DNA of 64,000 nucleotides, taken from Planctomycetota bacterium (lineage in GTDB: Bacteria; Planctomycetota; MHYJ01; WSZJ01; JACPWG01). A program made the translations under genes and the position numbers. Location of the stretch: assembly GCA_016197205.1 (NCBI GenBank), contig JACPWG010000144.1, positions 86,532 through 150,531 on the forward strand, read 5' to 3'. Shown here piece by piece: positions 25,225 through 33,441 of the stretch. The notes beneath the pieces were generated by a model that was not told the DNA's origin, did no database searches, and was given only the letters and a program-made list of their open reading frames with translations. How positions within the stretch are numbered: the stretch's first letter is position 1; every line of letters starts with the position of its first letter.

Positions 25225-27243
25225 ATGACTCAACCCGCAGACCCGCCACCGCCGGCCGAACCCGCTCCCGCTCCCTTTCCGGCGCCGAAGCGCGACCTGC
25301 GCCCGCTTGCCTGCGCCCTCCTCCTCGCCCTGCTCGCCATCGGCGTCTTCTCCCCGTCCTTCGGCGGCCCGTTCGTTTTCGACGACGAGGAAATGATCGT
25401 GCGCGGGCGGCTCACCCACCACGGGCCCGACCCAATGGAAATGCTCTGCGGTCGGCGCGATCCCACGGAGGGCTACCGGCCCCTCCTGTCGTGGTCCCTC
25501 GCGGTCAATTGGGCGCTCGGACCGAACGACCCGCGCGGTTTTCACGCCGTCAACCTCGCCCTGCACGGCCTCAACGCGGCTCTCCTTTCTTTTCTCCTGC
25601 TCCGGTTCATCCCGGATCGGCGCGCCGCTTTCGCCGGGGCGCTCCTCTTCGCAATCCACCCTGTACACGCGGAAGTCGCGTCGGCGATCGGACAGCGGGC
25701 CTGCGGCCTTGCCTGCGCCTTTTACCTCGCGGGCTGGCTGGCCTGGCTGCGCGGCGGAAGGACAGGGCTCGGCGCCTCCCTCGCGTTCTATTTTTTCGGC
25801 CTCCTCTCCTGGGAAGGAGCGGCCACGCTCCCCGCGGCCCTCCTGCTCTCCGACGCCGCGCTCGGCCGCCTCCCGGACCGCCGCGCGTGGGGCCGGACGA
25901 TCGCGGCCTGCGCCCTGTACGCGCTCCCGCTCCTGCTCTACTTCGCTCTCCGGCACCACGCCGCGGGCACGCTCGGAAACCCCCGCCCTACCTACTTCGC
26001 GGGCAAAGGCCGCCTCGTCGCCTGGCTCACCGTGGCCCGTTTCTTCGTCGAGCACTACGTGCCCGGCCTCCTCCTCGGCGTCAACCTCTCCCCCGATTAC
26101 AGCCCGCCCTCCGTGCCGGACGCCGTGACGACGGAGTTCCTCCCCTGGAAGTGCGCGGTGCTCCTCGTCCTGCTCGCGGTCCTGGCGGCGAGGCGCCTTT
26201 TCACGAGCGGCTCGCGTGCCGGGCTCGGCCTCCTGGTCGCCGCGGTGGCCTTCCTCCCCGTCTCGAACCTGCTCCTCCCCTTCTACGGCCTCGGGGCGCA
26301 GCGCTACGCCTACCTGCCGTCGCTCGGCGTGAGCCTCATCGCCGCGGCCGCGGCGGAGCGCCTCCTGCTCCTCCGCGCCCGGTGGCTCCAGGCGCTCGCC
26401 GGTGCGTGCGCGCTCGCCTACCTGCTGGTCATGGCGAACCTGAGCCTCCGTGACGCCGCGGACTGGGCGGACCCGGTGCGGCTCTACACCCGCATGAGCC
26501 AAGAGACCCCGCGAAATCCGGTCCCCTTGCACAACCTCGGGTCCTCCCTGGCCGCGCGAGGAAAACTCGACGACGCCATCGCCGCCTACCGCTCCTCCCT
26601 CGAGCTGGCGCACGACGACCCGCTCGGCCTGCACGACCTCGGCTGGGCCTACCTGCGCGCCGGCTATCCGTCCGAGGCCGAGGCGGCCTTCAGGCGCACG
26701 TGCGAGGTCGGCGACGCGACGGCCGACGCCGCGCACGAACCCGACCTGGCGCGGCACGTGGCGGGCGCGTGGACGGGCCTCGGCGTGCTCGAGCGGAGAC
26801 GCCGCCGGCCGGAGGAGGCGGAAGTGTGTCTCCGCAAAGCGCTCCGGCTCAGACCCGACTTTGGGCAGGCGTGGTCGAACCTCGGGCTCGTGCTCGAGGC
26901 CCAGCGGCAGCTCGGAGAGGCGGAAGCGGCGTACCGGAAGGGGGTCGACCTGGAACCGCTGCTGCCCGAGCCGCTCCAGAACCTCGCCGCCTTTCTGGAG
27001 AAGTCGGACCGTCTTGACGAGGCGGCTGCAGTCTACCGTCAGGCGATTGCACGCGCCCCGACCTTCGCGGAGGCGCATCTGTCGCTCGGTCTCCTCCTCA
27101 TGCGACGCGGCGCGCGCGAGGAGGGGGCGGCCGTGCTGCGCAGGTTCCTGGTCCTTGCCGAAGGGCGCCCCGACCTGGCCCCGCTCGCGGAGTCCGTCCG
27201 GCGCAACCTGGGGCCGGAGAGGAGCCGCGGGGAACAGAAGTAA
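25225..27243 (+). CDS. Polytopic membrane protein with C-terminal TPRs (TMTC-like, DUF1736 region)
   Basis: 672 aa. Residues ~25-415 hold about ten hydrophobic segments with family words such as RRDPTEGYRPLLSWSLAVNW, FHAVNLALHGLNAALLSFLL and FAIHPVHAEVASAIGQR. These belong to the TMTC/DUF1736 class related to GT-C mannosyltransferases. From ~425 to 640 there are at least five TPR units (NPVPLHNLGSSLAARGKLDDAIAAY; GQAWSNLGLVLEAQRQLGEAEAAY; PLLPEPLQNLAAFLEKSDRLDEAAAVY). Eukaryotic relatives O-mannosylate cadherins; activity here is unproven. The last residues are followed by a strong hairpin at 27251-27283. Confidence 0.8.
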   Translation: MTQPADPPPPAEPAPAPFPAPKRDLRPLACALLLALLAIGVFSPSFGGPFVFDDEEMIVRGRLTHHGPDPMEMLCGRRDPTEGYRPLLSWSLAVNWALGPNDPRGFHAVNLALHGLNAALLSFLLLRFIPDRRAAFAGALLFAIHPVHAEVASAIGQRACGLACAFYLAGWLAWLRGGRTGLGASLAFYFFGLLSWEGAATLPAALLLSDAALGRLPDRRAWGRTIAACALYALPLLLYFALRHHAAGTLGNPRPTYFAGKGRLVAWLTVARFFVEHYVPGLLLGVNLSPDYSPPSVPDAVTTEFLPWKCAVLLVLLAVLAARRLFTSGSRAGLGLLVAAVAFLPVSNLLLPFYGLGAQRYAYLPSLGVSLIAAAAAERLLLLRARWLQALAGACALAYLLVMANLSLRDAADWADPVRLYTRMSQETPRNPVPLHNLGSSLAARGKLDDAIAAYRSSLELAHDDPLGLHDLGWAYLRAGYPSEAEAAFRRTCEVGDATADAAHEPDLARHVAGAWTGLGVLERRRRRPEEAEVCLRKALRLRPDFGQAWSNLGLVLEAQRQLGEAEAAYRKGVDLEPLLPEPLQNLAAFLEKSDRLDEAAAVYRQAIARAPTFAEAHLSLGLLLMRRGAREEGAAVLRRFLVLAEGRPDLAPLAESVRRNLGPERSRGEQK

Positions 27244-27283
27244 AAAAAAAGAGGGCGGCACTCCGTTCAGGAGCGCCGCCCTC
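27242..27283 (-). terminator. Strong hairpin terminator, U-tract on minus strand
   Basis: Stem GAGGGCGGC/GCCGCCCTC with continuing inner stem CTCC/GGAG and a 5-base loop. On the minus strand it is followed by nine U (27242-27250). It is oriented to end the short-peptide transcript; the hairpin alone may also attenuate plus-strand read-through. Confidence 0.85.
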
Positions 27284-27345
27284 CGTAGCCAGCCCTCGGG
27301 GGTCAGTCTTGAGGAGTAGCGAGGACTGCGAGATGCCTTTTTTTT

Positions 27346-27564
27346 CTAGAGCACGAAATCCGTCGTGCTGATGTCGCCCGGAGGGGGGAGGAAGCCATCG
27401 TTGCCGCTCGAACCCACAGCGCCGCCATGCGCGCCGGCCGGGGGCAGGGGGCCGTCGCCGACCGCGGGGCCGCTATAGTCCGGGGCGGCGGGCGGCGGGC
27501 AGGCGAAGCTCAGCGCCGGGGTCAAGAGCACCAGGACGACGAGAACTCCGAGAACCCACTTCAT
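27346..27564 (-). CDS. Small secreted Pro/Gly-rich peptide
   Basis: 72 aa, no family recognised. A textbook signal peptide (KWVLGVLVVLVLLTPALSFA, cleavage near residue 21) leaves a ~51-residue mature peptide with one Cys, rich in Pro, Gly and Ala, ending DISTTDFVL. Perfect GGAGGA five bases before ATG 27564. A dedicated terminator at 27242-27283 and an AT-rich upstream region (around 27660-27725) make a genuine monocistronic gene likely. It is next to, but not in an operon with, the M23 peptidase gene, which has its own terminator between them. Confidence 0.75.
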   Translation of the reverse strand: MKWVLGVLVVLVLLTPALSFACPPPAAPDYSGPAVGDGPLPPAGAHGGAVGSSGNDGFLPPPGDISTTDFVL

Positions 27565-27938
27565 GGCTTCCTCCTTTGGGGATGAGGGTGTCTTCCCATC
27601 TGGCCTTGTCCTTTTCGGACGGGATACCCTGTAGCAGGCGGCGTGCCCGACGACGAACAAATTCCAGACTATGCCGCATGGGCCGTTCGTGTATGGACTT
27701 CCGGAAACACATATTATTTCGTGTAAAGCGGGGTTCGCGCAAAGCGCTCGCTTGGGTGTAAGGCGCGCTTCGCACCCTGGGCACGCTCTTGTGCCATTCG
27801 GTCCTGCACGCCCATCGCGCACAGCGCCCGACGCACACCCCTGCGGCATGTGTGGGAGCGAAACACCGGCCGCACGGGAGCGGTGCCGCCCATTGACCGA
27901 TTTGCGCGTCCCCTAGCCTCTCAAGGCGCGTTCGAAGC
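27565..27938. other. 374-bp leader/intergenic region upstream of the small peptide gene
   Basis: No gene seen. Contains the ribosome site of the peptide gene and an unusually AT-rich patch (27675-27725, e.g. ACACATATTATTTCGTG) compatible with a minus-strand promoter zone, though no clean -35/-10 pair could be assigned. Confidence 0.4.
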
Positions 27939-27943
27939 ATTAC

Positions 27944-27982
27944 AAAAAAGATCGGCCCGAACCACCTGGGTCCGGGCCGATC
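27944..27982 (-). terminator. Terminator downstream of M23 peptidase gene
   Basis: GATCGGCCCG (27950-27959) pairs with CGGGCCGATC (27973-27982), extended inward by ACC/GGT. Six U follow on the minus strand (A-run 27944-27949). It lies 28 bp beyond the peptidase stop. Confidence 0.88.
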
Positions 27983-28009
27983 ATTCGCTGCGAAGTTGTG
28001 GGGCGGGGA

Positions 28010-28519
28010 CTACCAGTTCCGCAGCACCCAGTGACCCTTCGTCACCCAGGTGCCCGTGCTGTATGGCGGGAAGGCCTGCTTCACGTCGTTCCGGCGGACC
28101 TCGAAGTGGCAGTGCGGTCCGGTCGAGTGCCCGGTCGAGCCGACGTAGCCGATTCTCTGCCCCGTGCCGACGTGCTGGCCGACGTGGACCGAGATGGACG
28201 ACATGTGGCCGTAGTACGTCTTGAAACCGTAGCCGTGGTTGATGATGACCAAGTTCCCGTACCCGCCGTTCCAGCCCGCGAACGCCACCGTGCCGAGCCG
28301 AGCCGCGCCGATCGCCTTGCCGTTGTTCCCCGCGATGTCGAGCGCTGCGTGGTTCCCGTACGGCCGCGAAGAGTAGTACGTGCTCGTGATCGTGCCCGAG
28401 ACCGGGAAGACGAAATCGTACGACGCCTGAGCCACCGTGGCAGCGAAACCAAGGAAGGTGAAACCCAGCACCGCCAGCCGTCCCGCCTTCGTCAGCCTCC
28501 GCGCCTTCGTCGTCTTCAT
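28010..28519 (-). CDS. Secreted M23-family (LytM) peptidase
   Basis: 169 aa. Signal peptide AVLGFTFLGFAATVAQA (cleavage ~32), then a single compact M23 domain. NHAALDIAG gives His and Asp zinc ligands (HxxxD), GYGNLVIINHGYGFKTYYGHM the conserved core, and GPHCHFEVR the HxH with the last zinc ligand. Predicted zinc endopeptidase cleaving peptidoglycan cross-links or a secreted peptide. It lacks the N-terminal coiled coil or LysM of EnvC/NlpD types. GGAGGT lies 6-7 bases before ATG 28519. A dyad at 28610-28638 upstream may be its operator. Confidence 0.92.
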   Translation of the reverse strand: MKTTKARRLTKAGRLAVLGFTFLGFAATVAQASYDFVFPVSGTITSTYYSSRPYGNHAALDIAGNNGKAIGAARLGTVAFAGWNGGYGNLVIINHGYGFKTYYGHMSSISVHVGQHVGTGQRIGYVGSTGHSTGPHCHFEVRRNDVKQAFPPYSTGTWVTKGHWVLRNW

Positions 28520-28609
28520 CGTCTTACCTCCTAGTGACCAGCCCGCGCGGCCCATCGCTCCGCGCCTCGGGCAACTTACCCAAAGCGCAATCACCGGGCC
28601 GAATCGGAA

Positions 28610-28638
28610 TTCGCAAACGCATTGTCATTATTTGCGAA
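28610..28638. promoter_or_regulatory. Perfect dyad TTCGCAAA-N13-TTTGCGAA, candidate operator
   Basis: Two 8-bp perfect inverted half-sites, 13 bp apart, in an AT-rich patch 91 bp upstream of the M23 gene start. Spacing of ~21 bp centre to centre suits a dimeric regulator on one face of the helix; a small hairpin is the alternative. Confidence 0.4.
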
Positions 28639-28742
28639 ATCGACGCGGTTTACGACACTCTCCATGGTCGAGCCCGGTTTCGGCGGGCCGCGCGCAAGGG
28701 GGACACTCGCCGGATCGGAAACAGGCGAGTGGAAGAGACGCT

Positions 28743-29558
28743 TTACAGGCCAAGCGCCACGGGTGCGACGGCAGGCAGGACCGCGAGCGAACCGTCCGGC
28801 AGGGGCACGACCGCGATCTCCGTGCCGTACGCGTCGGAGAGCAGGCGCGCGGACATCACTTCGCGCGGCGTGCCGGTCGCCACTGCCTTCCCTGACCCGA
28901 GCAGGAGCACGCGGTCCGCGAACCGCGCGGCCAGTCCCAGGTCGTGTGTCACCACGGCCACGGCGAGGCCGCGTTCGCGCGCGAGCGCGCGCACCAGCAG
29001 GAACGTCTCGACCTGGTGGCGCAGATCAAGATACACGGTCGGCTCGTCGAGCAGGAGACAGCGAGGCTCTTGCGCGAGCGCCATCGCGAGAAAGACGCGT
29101 TGCCGTTCCCCCGCCGACAAGTGCGACACGGCACGCTCAGCCAGCCCCTCCAACCGCACCGCGGCGATCGCCTGCTCGGCGGCCGCACGGTCGTGCTCGG
29201 TTTCGAAGCCGAAGGTCCCCACGTGCGGCACGCGCCCCATGAGCACGACCTCGCGCGCCGAGTACGGAAAGGCGCAGACGTTTTCCTGCGCGAGGAAGGC
29301 GACGCTCCGCGCGCGCGCGCGTCCGCCGAACGACGCCAGTGGACGCCCGCCGAGCGTCACCGCCCCGCGATCCGGCGCCAGCGCGCCGGCGAGCACGCGC
29401 AGGAGCGTCGACTTGCCGGCCCCGTTCGGCCCGACGATGCAGAGGACTTCGCCGCCTGCCAGTTCCGCGGACACGCCGGCCAGCGCGCGCACGTCGCCAT
29501 AGCCGAACCAGACGTCCTCGGCGCGCAGCCGATCGGGCTTTTCTTCGTCGGCGCTCAC
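28743..29558 (-). CDS. ABC transporter ATPase, BtuD/FepC type
   Basis: 271 aa. Cytosolic ATPase of a metal-chelate/corrinoid importer. Walker A GPNGAGKST (~43-51), Q-loop LAQENVCAF (~90), signature LSAGERQR (consensus LSGGQ varied, ~147), Walker B CLLLDEPT (~167) and H-loop VTHD. Starts with GTG at 29558, overlapping the permease stop (GTGA), so translation is coupled. The whole unit reads binding protein, permease, ATPase. Confidence 0.92.
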   Translation of the reverse strand: MSADEEKPDRLRAEDVWFGYGDVRALAGVSAELAGGEVLCIVGPNGAGKSTLLRVLAGALAPDRGAVTLGGRPLASFGGRARARSVAFLAQENVCAFPYSAREVVLMGRVPHVGTFGFETEHDRAAAEQAIAAVRLEGLAERAVSHLSAGERQRVFLAMALAQEPRCLLLDEPTVYLDLRHQVETFLLVRALARERGLAVAVVTHDLGLAARFADRVLLLGSGKAVATGTPREVMSARLLSDAYGTEIAVVPLPDGSLAVLPAVAPVALGL

Positions 29559-30598
29559 GCGGATCGCCTCCGCAGGATCCAGTAGAAGAGCGGCCCGCCG
29601 AAGATCGCCGTCACGACGCCGACCGGCAGCTCGACCGGCGAGAAGAGCATGCGCGCGGGCACGTCCGCGAGGACGAGGAGCGCCCCGCCTCCCAGGAACG
29701 AGGCCGGCAGGAGCAGTCGATGGTCCGCCCCCACGAGGCGCCGGAGTCCGTGCGGGAGGACGAGGCCGACGAAGCCCACGATCCCCGAGAAGGACACGGC
29801 GATCGCGGTCGCGAGCGAGGAGAGGAGGAAGGCCGTCCAGCGCACGCGCGCGACCGGGACGCCGAGCGCCGCGGCCTGCTCGTCACCGAGCGTGAGCGCG
29901 TCGAGGTCGCGCGACAGGACCACGCACATCGCCGTGCAAATGCCCACGCAGATCGCGAGCGCGATCGCGCTGCCCGCGAGCCCGAACCGCCCGCCGCTCA
30001 GATCGCCCAGGAGCCAGGCCTCAATCCGCGGGAGCTTCTTCGGGTCGGCCATCACGGTCAGGAAGAGGACGAGCGCCGTGAAGACGTAGTTCGCGATGAC
30101 GCCGATGAGCAGGAGCGACTGCGTCGGCAAGGCGCCGCGGCCGGTTGCGCCGGTCGAAACGACGCCGATGGCGAGCAGGGCGCCGAGGAAGGCGAGGAAG
30201 GGGATCGAGACGAGGTCCATCCCGCGCAGCCACTCCCCCCAGCCGCCGGCCAGGGTCGAGTCCTCGAGGAGCACGATCCCCGCGACCGCGCCGAAGGCGG
30301 CGCCGCCCGACGTCCCGAGCACGAACGGATCCGCGAGGGGATTGCGGAAGATCGCCTGGAGCACGGCCCCCGCGCACGCGAGCGCGCCGCCCGCCATGAG
30401 CCCGGCCAGCACGCGTACGAGGCGCAGGTCGCGGAGGACGCGGAGGTCGAGCGGCGACGCTTCGCCGTGCAGGAGCCGGACGAAGGCCTCGCCGGGCCCG
30501 AGCGCGACGCCGAGCGCGGCGGAGCCGAGCGCGAGCGCGAAAAGCGCGGCGAGCGTCCAGGCCCAGCGACGGCGGGTGAGCGGGGGCGGGGGCTTCAT
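29555..30598 (-). CDS. FecCD/BtuC-type ABC permease
   Basis: 347 aa, about ten membrane helices. Family blocks: LRDLRLVRVLAGLMAGGALACAGAVLQAIFRNPLADPFVLG (~55-95), GVIANYVFTALVLFL (~165), LGDEQAAALGVPVARVR (~235) and FSGIVGFVGLVLPHGLRRLVG (~265), the ATPase-coupling loop. Imports vitamin B12, haem or ferric siderophore. ATG 30598 overlaps the binding-protein stop (ATGA); the longer frame to 30811 is antisense-like low complexity. No cobalamin riboswitch was recognised upstream, so substrate remains open. Confidence 0.92.
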   Translation of the reverse strand: MKPPPPLTRRRWAWTLAALFALALGSAALGVALGPGEAFVRLLHGEASPLDLRVLRDLRLVRVLAGLMAGGALACAGAVLQAIFRNPLADPFVLGTSGGAAFGAVAGIVLLEDSTLAGGWGEWLRGMDLVSIPFLAFLGALLAIGVVSTGATGRGALPTQSLLLIGVIANYVFTALVLFLTVMADPKKLPRIEAWLLGDLSGGRFGLAGSAIALAICVGICTAMCVVLSRDLDALTLGDEQAAALGVPVARVRWTAFLLSSLATAIAVSFSGIVGFVGLVLPHGLRRLVGADHRLLLPASFLGGGALLVLADVPARMLFSPVELPVGVVTAIFGGPLFYWILRRRSA

Positions 30599-31581
30599 CG
30601 CGCCTCCGCTCGCGCATCCCCGGGCCCGGGCGGCTGCGACGCGCGCGCCGGGTCCCGCGCGCCCCCGGCGGCGGCCGGCAGGAACGCCTCCGGGTGCAGC
30701 TTCTCCGCGACCAGCTCGAGCGCGCGCACGATGCGCGGACCCGCCCGATTCGTCAGGTCCGCGTCGACCGAGTGCAAGCGGCCCGACTTCACGGCCGCAA
30801 GGTCGGGCCATCGCCCCCAGAAGGCGGCAAGCGGCTTCTCCGGGTCCAGCTCCGAGCCGTGCGTGCTGTCAAGGATGACGTCCGGATTCCGCTCCAGGAA
30901 TTCCTCCATCCCGTACCGCACCCAGCCGCGCGCGTCGCCGCAGGCGTTGTCCGCGCCGACTTCCGCGAGAAGGCTGTCCGCGAGCGTGCCCGCGCCGGCC
31001 ACGAAGAGCGGTTCTTGGCCGACCACGAATACGGCCTTCACCCGCGGCCGCCCCGCGAGGCGCGCGGCGAGGGCGTCGCGGTCCGAGCGAATGGAGCGGA
31101 TGAGGGCCGCGGCCCGCTCCTCCACGCCCAACCACCCCCCCAGCCGGCCGATCCCCTCGAGCGTCTCCGCGAAACCGGCGGGCTCCAGGTGCTCCACGCG
31201 ATAGCCAAGGTCGCGCAGCCGACGGTACATTTCCGGGTTGCCGTAGTTCGGCGCGAGGATGAGGTCGGGTCGCAGCTCCACGAGGATCTCCAGATTCGGC
31301 TGCCCCATGCCGCCCACGACGCGGCGGGACTTCGCTTCGGCAGGCTCGTTGCACCACTGGGTGACGCCGACCACGCGGTCGCCGGCGCCGAGGGCGAAGA
31401 GCATCTCCGTGACGTTGGGGGCCAGGGAGACGATGCGGGCGGGCGGGGTCGCGGGTGCGGCCGGTGCGGCGGCGGGGGAGGAGGGGCTTGGACTTCGGGG
31501 CCAATGCCAGGCGGCAACGAGCACCACGGCGACGACGGCCGAGCAGGCGGGCACAACGAGAGGCCAGAACCGGCGACGCAT
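30595..31581 (-). CDS. BtuF-like periplasmic substrate-binding protein
   Basis: 328 aa. N-terminal export or anchor segment FWPLVVPACSAVVAVVLVAAW (~5-25) and a Pro/Ser/Ala linker. The helical-backbone binding fold follows: ARIVSLAPNVTEMLFALGAGDRVVGV (~48), DLILAPNYGNPEMY (~112), GVEERAAALIRSI, DVILDSTHGS (~235). First gene of a three-gene coupled unit with permease and ATPase. Its C-terminal ~25 residues (RDPARASQPPGPGDARAEAR) are disordered. ATG 31581 chosen for the signal sequence that follows it. Confidence 0.9.
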   Translation of the reverse strand: MRRRFWPLVVPACSAVVAVVLVAAWHWPRSPSPSSPAAAPAAPATPPARIVSLAPNVTEMLFALGAGDRVVGVTQWCNEPAEAKSRRVVGGMGQPNLEILVELRPDLILAPNYGNPEMYRRLRDLGYRVEHLEPAGFAETLEGIGRLGGWLGVEERAAALIRSIRSDRDALAARLAGRPRVKAVFVVGQEPLFVAGAGTLADSLLAEVGADNACGDARGWVRYGMEEFLERNPDVILDSTHGSELDPEKPLAAFWGRWPDLAAVKSGRLHSVDADLTNRAGPRIVRALELVAEKLHPEAFLPAAAGGARDPARASQPPGPGDARAEAR

Positions 31582-31740
31582 CGGGACGTGCTTCCTTTGA
31601 GAGCCCCGAAGGGCGCTTCCGACGAACGGCGGGGATCCTATCGCGGCCGGTGGCCGCAAGCAATGGCCTCCACCCTCCTTCGCTTCCCCCTCTCCACTTT
31701 CGCGCTGCGGTGGACAGGCGCGGGAGCTTCGGAGCGTGCC

Positions 31741-31786
31741 ATTCCCCTGACTTATTTGCGCTGCGGCGCGAATAAGTCAGGGGAAT
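31741..31786. repeat. Near-perfect palindrome with 21-bp arms
   Basis: Left arm starts ATTCCCCTGACTTATTTGCG at 31741; right arm 31766-31786 is its complement with a single G/U-compatible mismatch, and the loop is only four bases. It lies between the mug and binding-protein genes. No U-tract on either strand, so it is not a classic terminator. The core CCCTGA-TTATT is shared with the repeat at 18339. Confidence 0.85.
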
Positions 31787-31811
31787 AGCATACCCCGGCC
31801 GCGGAGAGGCG

Positions 31812-32384
31812 TCAATCGGAAGGTCCGGCGGCGCGTCGGGCCGAATCTTCGGCGGAGCGCAGCGAGTCGGCGAGCGCGCGCCAGGCCTCGAGCATGCGGT
31901 CGAAATCGTAGTGCGCGTTTCGGCCGCTCGGGTTGGGCAAGACGAAGACGCGGGCGCGTCCGATCCGCTCCGGTCGCGCGCCGCAAACCACGGCGCCTCG
32001 CTCTTCGAAGTAGGCGCGAAACGCGGTGATCCCGACGAAGACGACGACCTGCGGGCCGAAGCGCCGGACCTTGCGCAGCAGCACGGCGCGACCGGCGGCG
32101 AAGTCCGAGCTGCCCAGATCACCGGAACCGCGCGTCGGCCGTGCTGCGACGTTCGTGAGCCCGAGGCCGAGCTCCGGCAGACGCACGTCATCGTCCGGGC
32201 CGAGCGGCGTGTCGACGAGGCCCGAGGCGTTGAGGAGCTTCCAAAAGCGGTTGCCGTGCCCGGCGAAATGATGGCCGAGTGCGGCGGAGCGGAGGCCGGG
32301 GTTGATGCCGACGAAGAGGACGCGGCAGTCGCGGCCGATGCGGTCGGGAAGGGCGGGCTTGGGCTTCACCGGCGGGACGGGCAT
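31812..32384 (-). CDS. mug: G/U(T) mismatch-specific DNA glycosylase
   Basis: 190 aa. Uracil-DNA-glycosylase superfamily member excising U or T opposite G. VLFVGINPGLRSAALGHHFAGHGNRFWKLL (~22-50) carries the GINPG active-site motif and the NRFW wedge. VVVFVGITAFRAYF (~110) is the central strand, and FVLPNPSGRNAHY (~146) the second motif, where E. coli Mug has NPSGLS. The 15-residue C-terminal tail is charged and variable. ATG 32384 with no strong ribosome site visible. Stands alone between repeats. Confidence 0.9.
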   Translation of the reverse strand: MPVPPVKPKPALPDRIGRDCRVLFVGINPGLRSAALGHHFAGHGNRFWKLLNASGLVDTPLGPDDDVRLPELGLGLTNVAARPTRGSGDLGSSDFAAGRAVLLRKVRRFGPQVVVFVGITAFRAYFEERGAVVCGARPERIGRARVFVLPNPSGRNAHYDFDRMLEAWRALADSLRSAEDSARRAAGPSD

Positions 32385-32447
32385 ACGGTGCTAATCGTTC
32401 GATCTTCGATTTCTTGCGACAATTCTACTTTGGTCGAGCGCCGCGAA

Positions 32448-32509
32448 AACCACAGATTTCACAGATTCAACGAGATTACACAGATCACGAATCTGTGAAA
32501 TCTGTGGTT
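32448..32509. repeat. Perfect 21-bp inverted repeat of CACAGATTTCACAGATT words
   Basis: Arms 32448-32468 and 32489-32509 are perfectly complementary. The 20-base loop contains a further GATTACACAGAT word. Strongly AT-rich against its surroundings. It lies between two minus-strand genes, downstream of the FAD-subunit gene. Same organisation as the junction repeats at 2703, 21002 and 23804 but a different word. Confidence 0.9.
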
Positions 32510-32565
32510 CCGACCTCGCTTGGCTGCGGCACCGCCGCGCTGTGCTCCTGGGCCAGCGAGGCGAG

Positions 32566-33441
32566 TCACTTCGCCAGGAGCGCGAGGAACTGTGCGACGA
32601 GGTTCCCCGAGACGACGCGGCGGTAGGCCTTTGTCGAGCGGATGTCGTCGATCGGCGTGACCTCGTCCATCACGGCGGCGCGGGCGGCGGCGATGACCTC
32701 CGCGGTGAGCGGCCGGTCGAGGCAGACCGCCTCGGTCTTTCGGCAGCGAAGCACGATGGGCGCGACGCTCCCGAGGGAGATCCGGCAGTCCGCGACCACG
32801 CCGGCGGCATCGCGACGGCCGAGCGCGGCGATCATGACCTTCGAGATCGCCTGCGCCCCGCGCGTACCTACCTTTCGGTAGAAATGCACGGCGCCTGACC
32901 CGCCGGGCGTGCGAGGTAGGCGTACAGCCCGCAGCAGTTCGTCCGGCCGCCGGTCCATCCGCTTGTAACCGGTGTGGAAACCATCATAGCCCACCCAGCG
33001 CGCGCCACGCGCCGCCGAGATCAGCTCGACCTCGGCGCCGTACACGAGCAGAGCCGGCGGCGAGTCCGCAGCCGGTGAGGCGTTCACGATGTTTCCGCCG
33101 ATCGTCCCCCGGTTCTGGATCGCGGTCGCGCCGGTCAGCCGCGCCGCCTCGCAGAGCATCGGGTACTCCGCGCGGAGCACCGGGTGCGCCTGGATCTCCG
33201 TGTAGGTCGTAAGCGCGCCGAGCGTGACGTGCGCGTCCGTGACCGAGATCCCGCTGAGTTCCGGCAGGCCCCACACGCTGACGAATCGGCCGGGGGGCAG
33301 GTCGCCGGACTCCAGGAGGACCATGAGGTCGGTCCCTCCGGCGAACACCCGAGTCTCCCCGCCGCCGTCGGCGAGGATGCGCAGCGCCGCATCGAGGCTC
33401 TTCGCGCGCAGGAGGTCGTAGCCCGGCAGCCAGGCCCTCAT
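32566..33441 (-). CDS. Molybdenum hydroxylase FAD-binding subunit (complete set)
   Basis: 291 aa. Medium subunit of a xanthine-dehydrogenase/CO-dehydrogenase-family enzyme. AGGTDLMVLLESGDLPPG (~34), QNRGTIGGNIVNASPAADSPPAL (~108) bind FAD; the C-terminal flavoprotein domain includes FYRKVGTRGAQAISKVMIAA (~190). A perfect GGAGG lies before ATG 33441, whose start overlaps the stop of the 2Fe-2S gene (ATGA). Last gene in the order large, 2Fe-2S, FAD subunit. Confidence 0.93.
   Translation of the reverse strand: MRAWLPGYDLLRAKSLDAALRILADGGGETRVFAGGTDLMVLLESGDLPPGRFVSVWGLPELSGISVTDAHVTLGALTTYTEIQAHPVLRAEYPMLCEAARLTGATAIQNRGTIGGNIVNASPAADSPPALLVYGAEVELISAARGARWVGYDGFHTGYKRMDRRPDELLRAVRLPRTPGGSGAVHFYRKVGTRGAQAISKVMIAALGRRDAAGVVADCRISLGSVAPIVLRCRKTEAVCLDRPLTAEVIAAARAAVMDEVTPIDDIRSTKAYRRVVSGNLVAQFLALLAK

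Noticed and set aside
25225..27243. Calling the TMTC-like protein an O-mannosyltransferase
   Set aside because: Family resemblance only; bacterial members lack demonstrated activity, so the call was kept structural.
31741..31786. Terminator for the mug gene
   Set aside because: Strong stem but no U-tract on either strand; listed as a repeat.
31582..31811. Possible cobalamin riboswitch upstream of the BtuFCD-like operon
   Set aside because: No B12-box-like conserved elements were seen; the region instead holds a palindrome.
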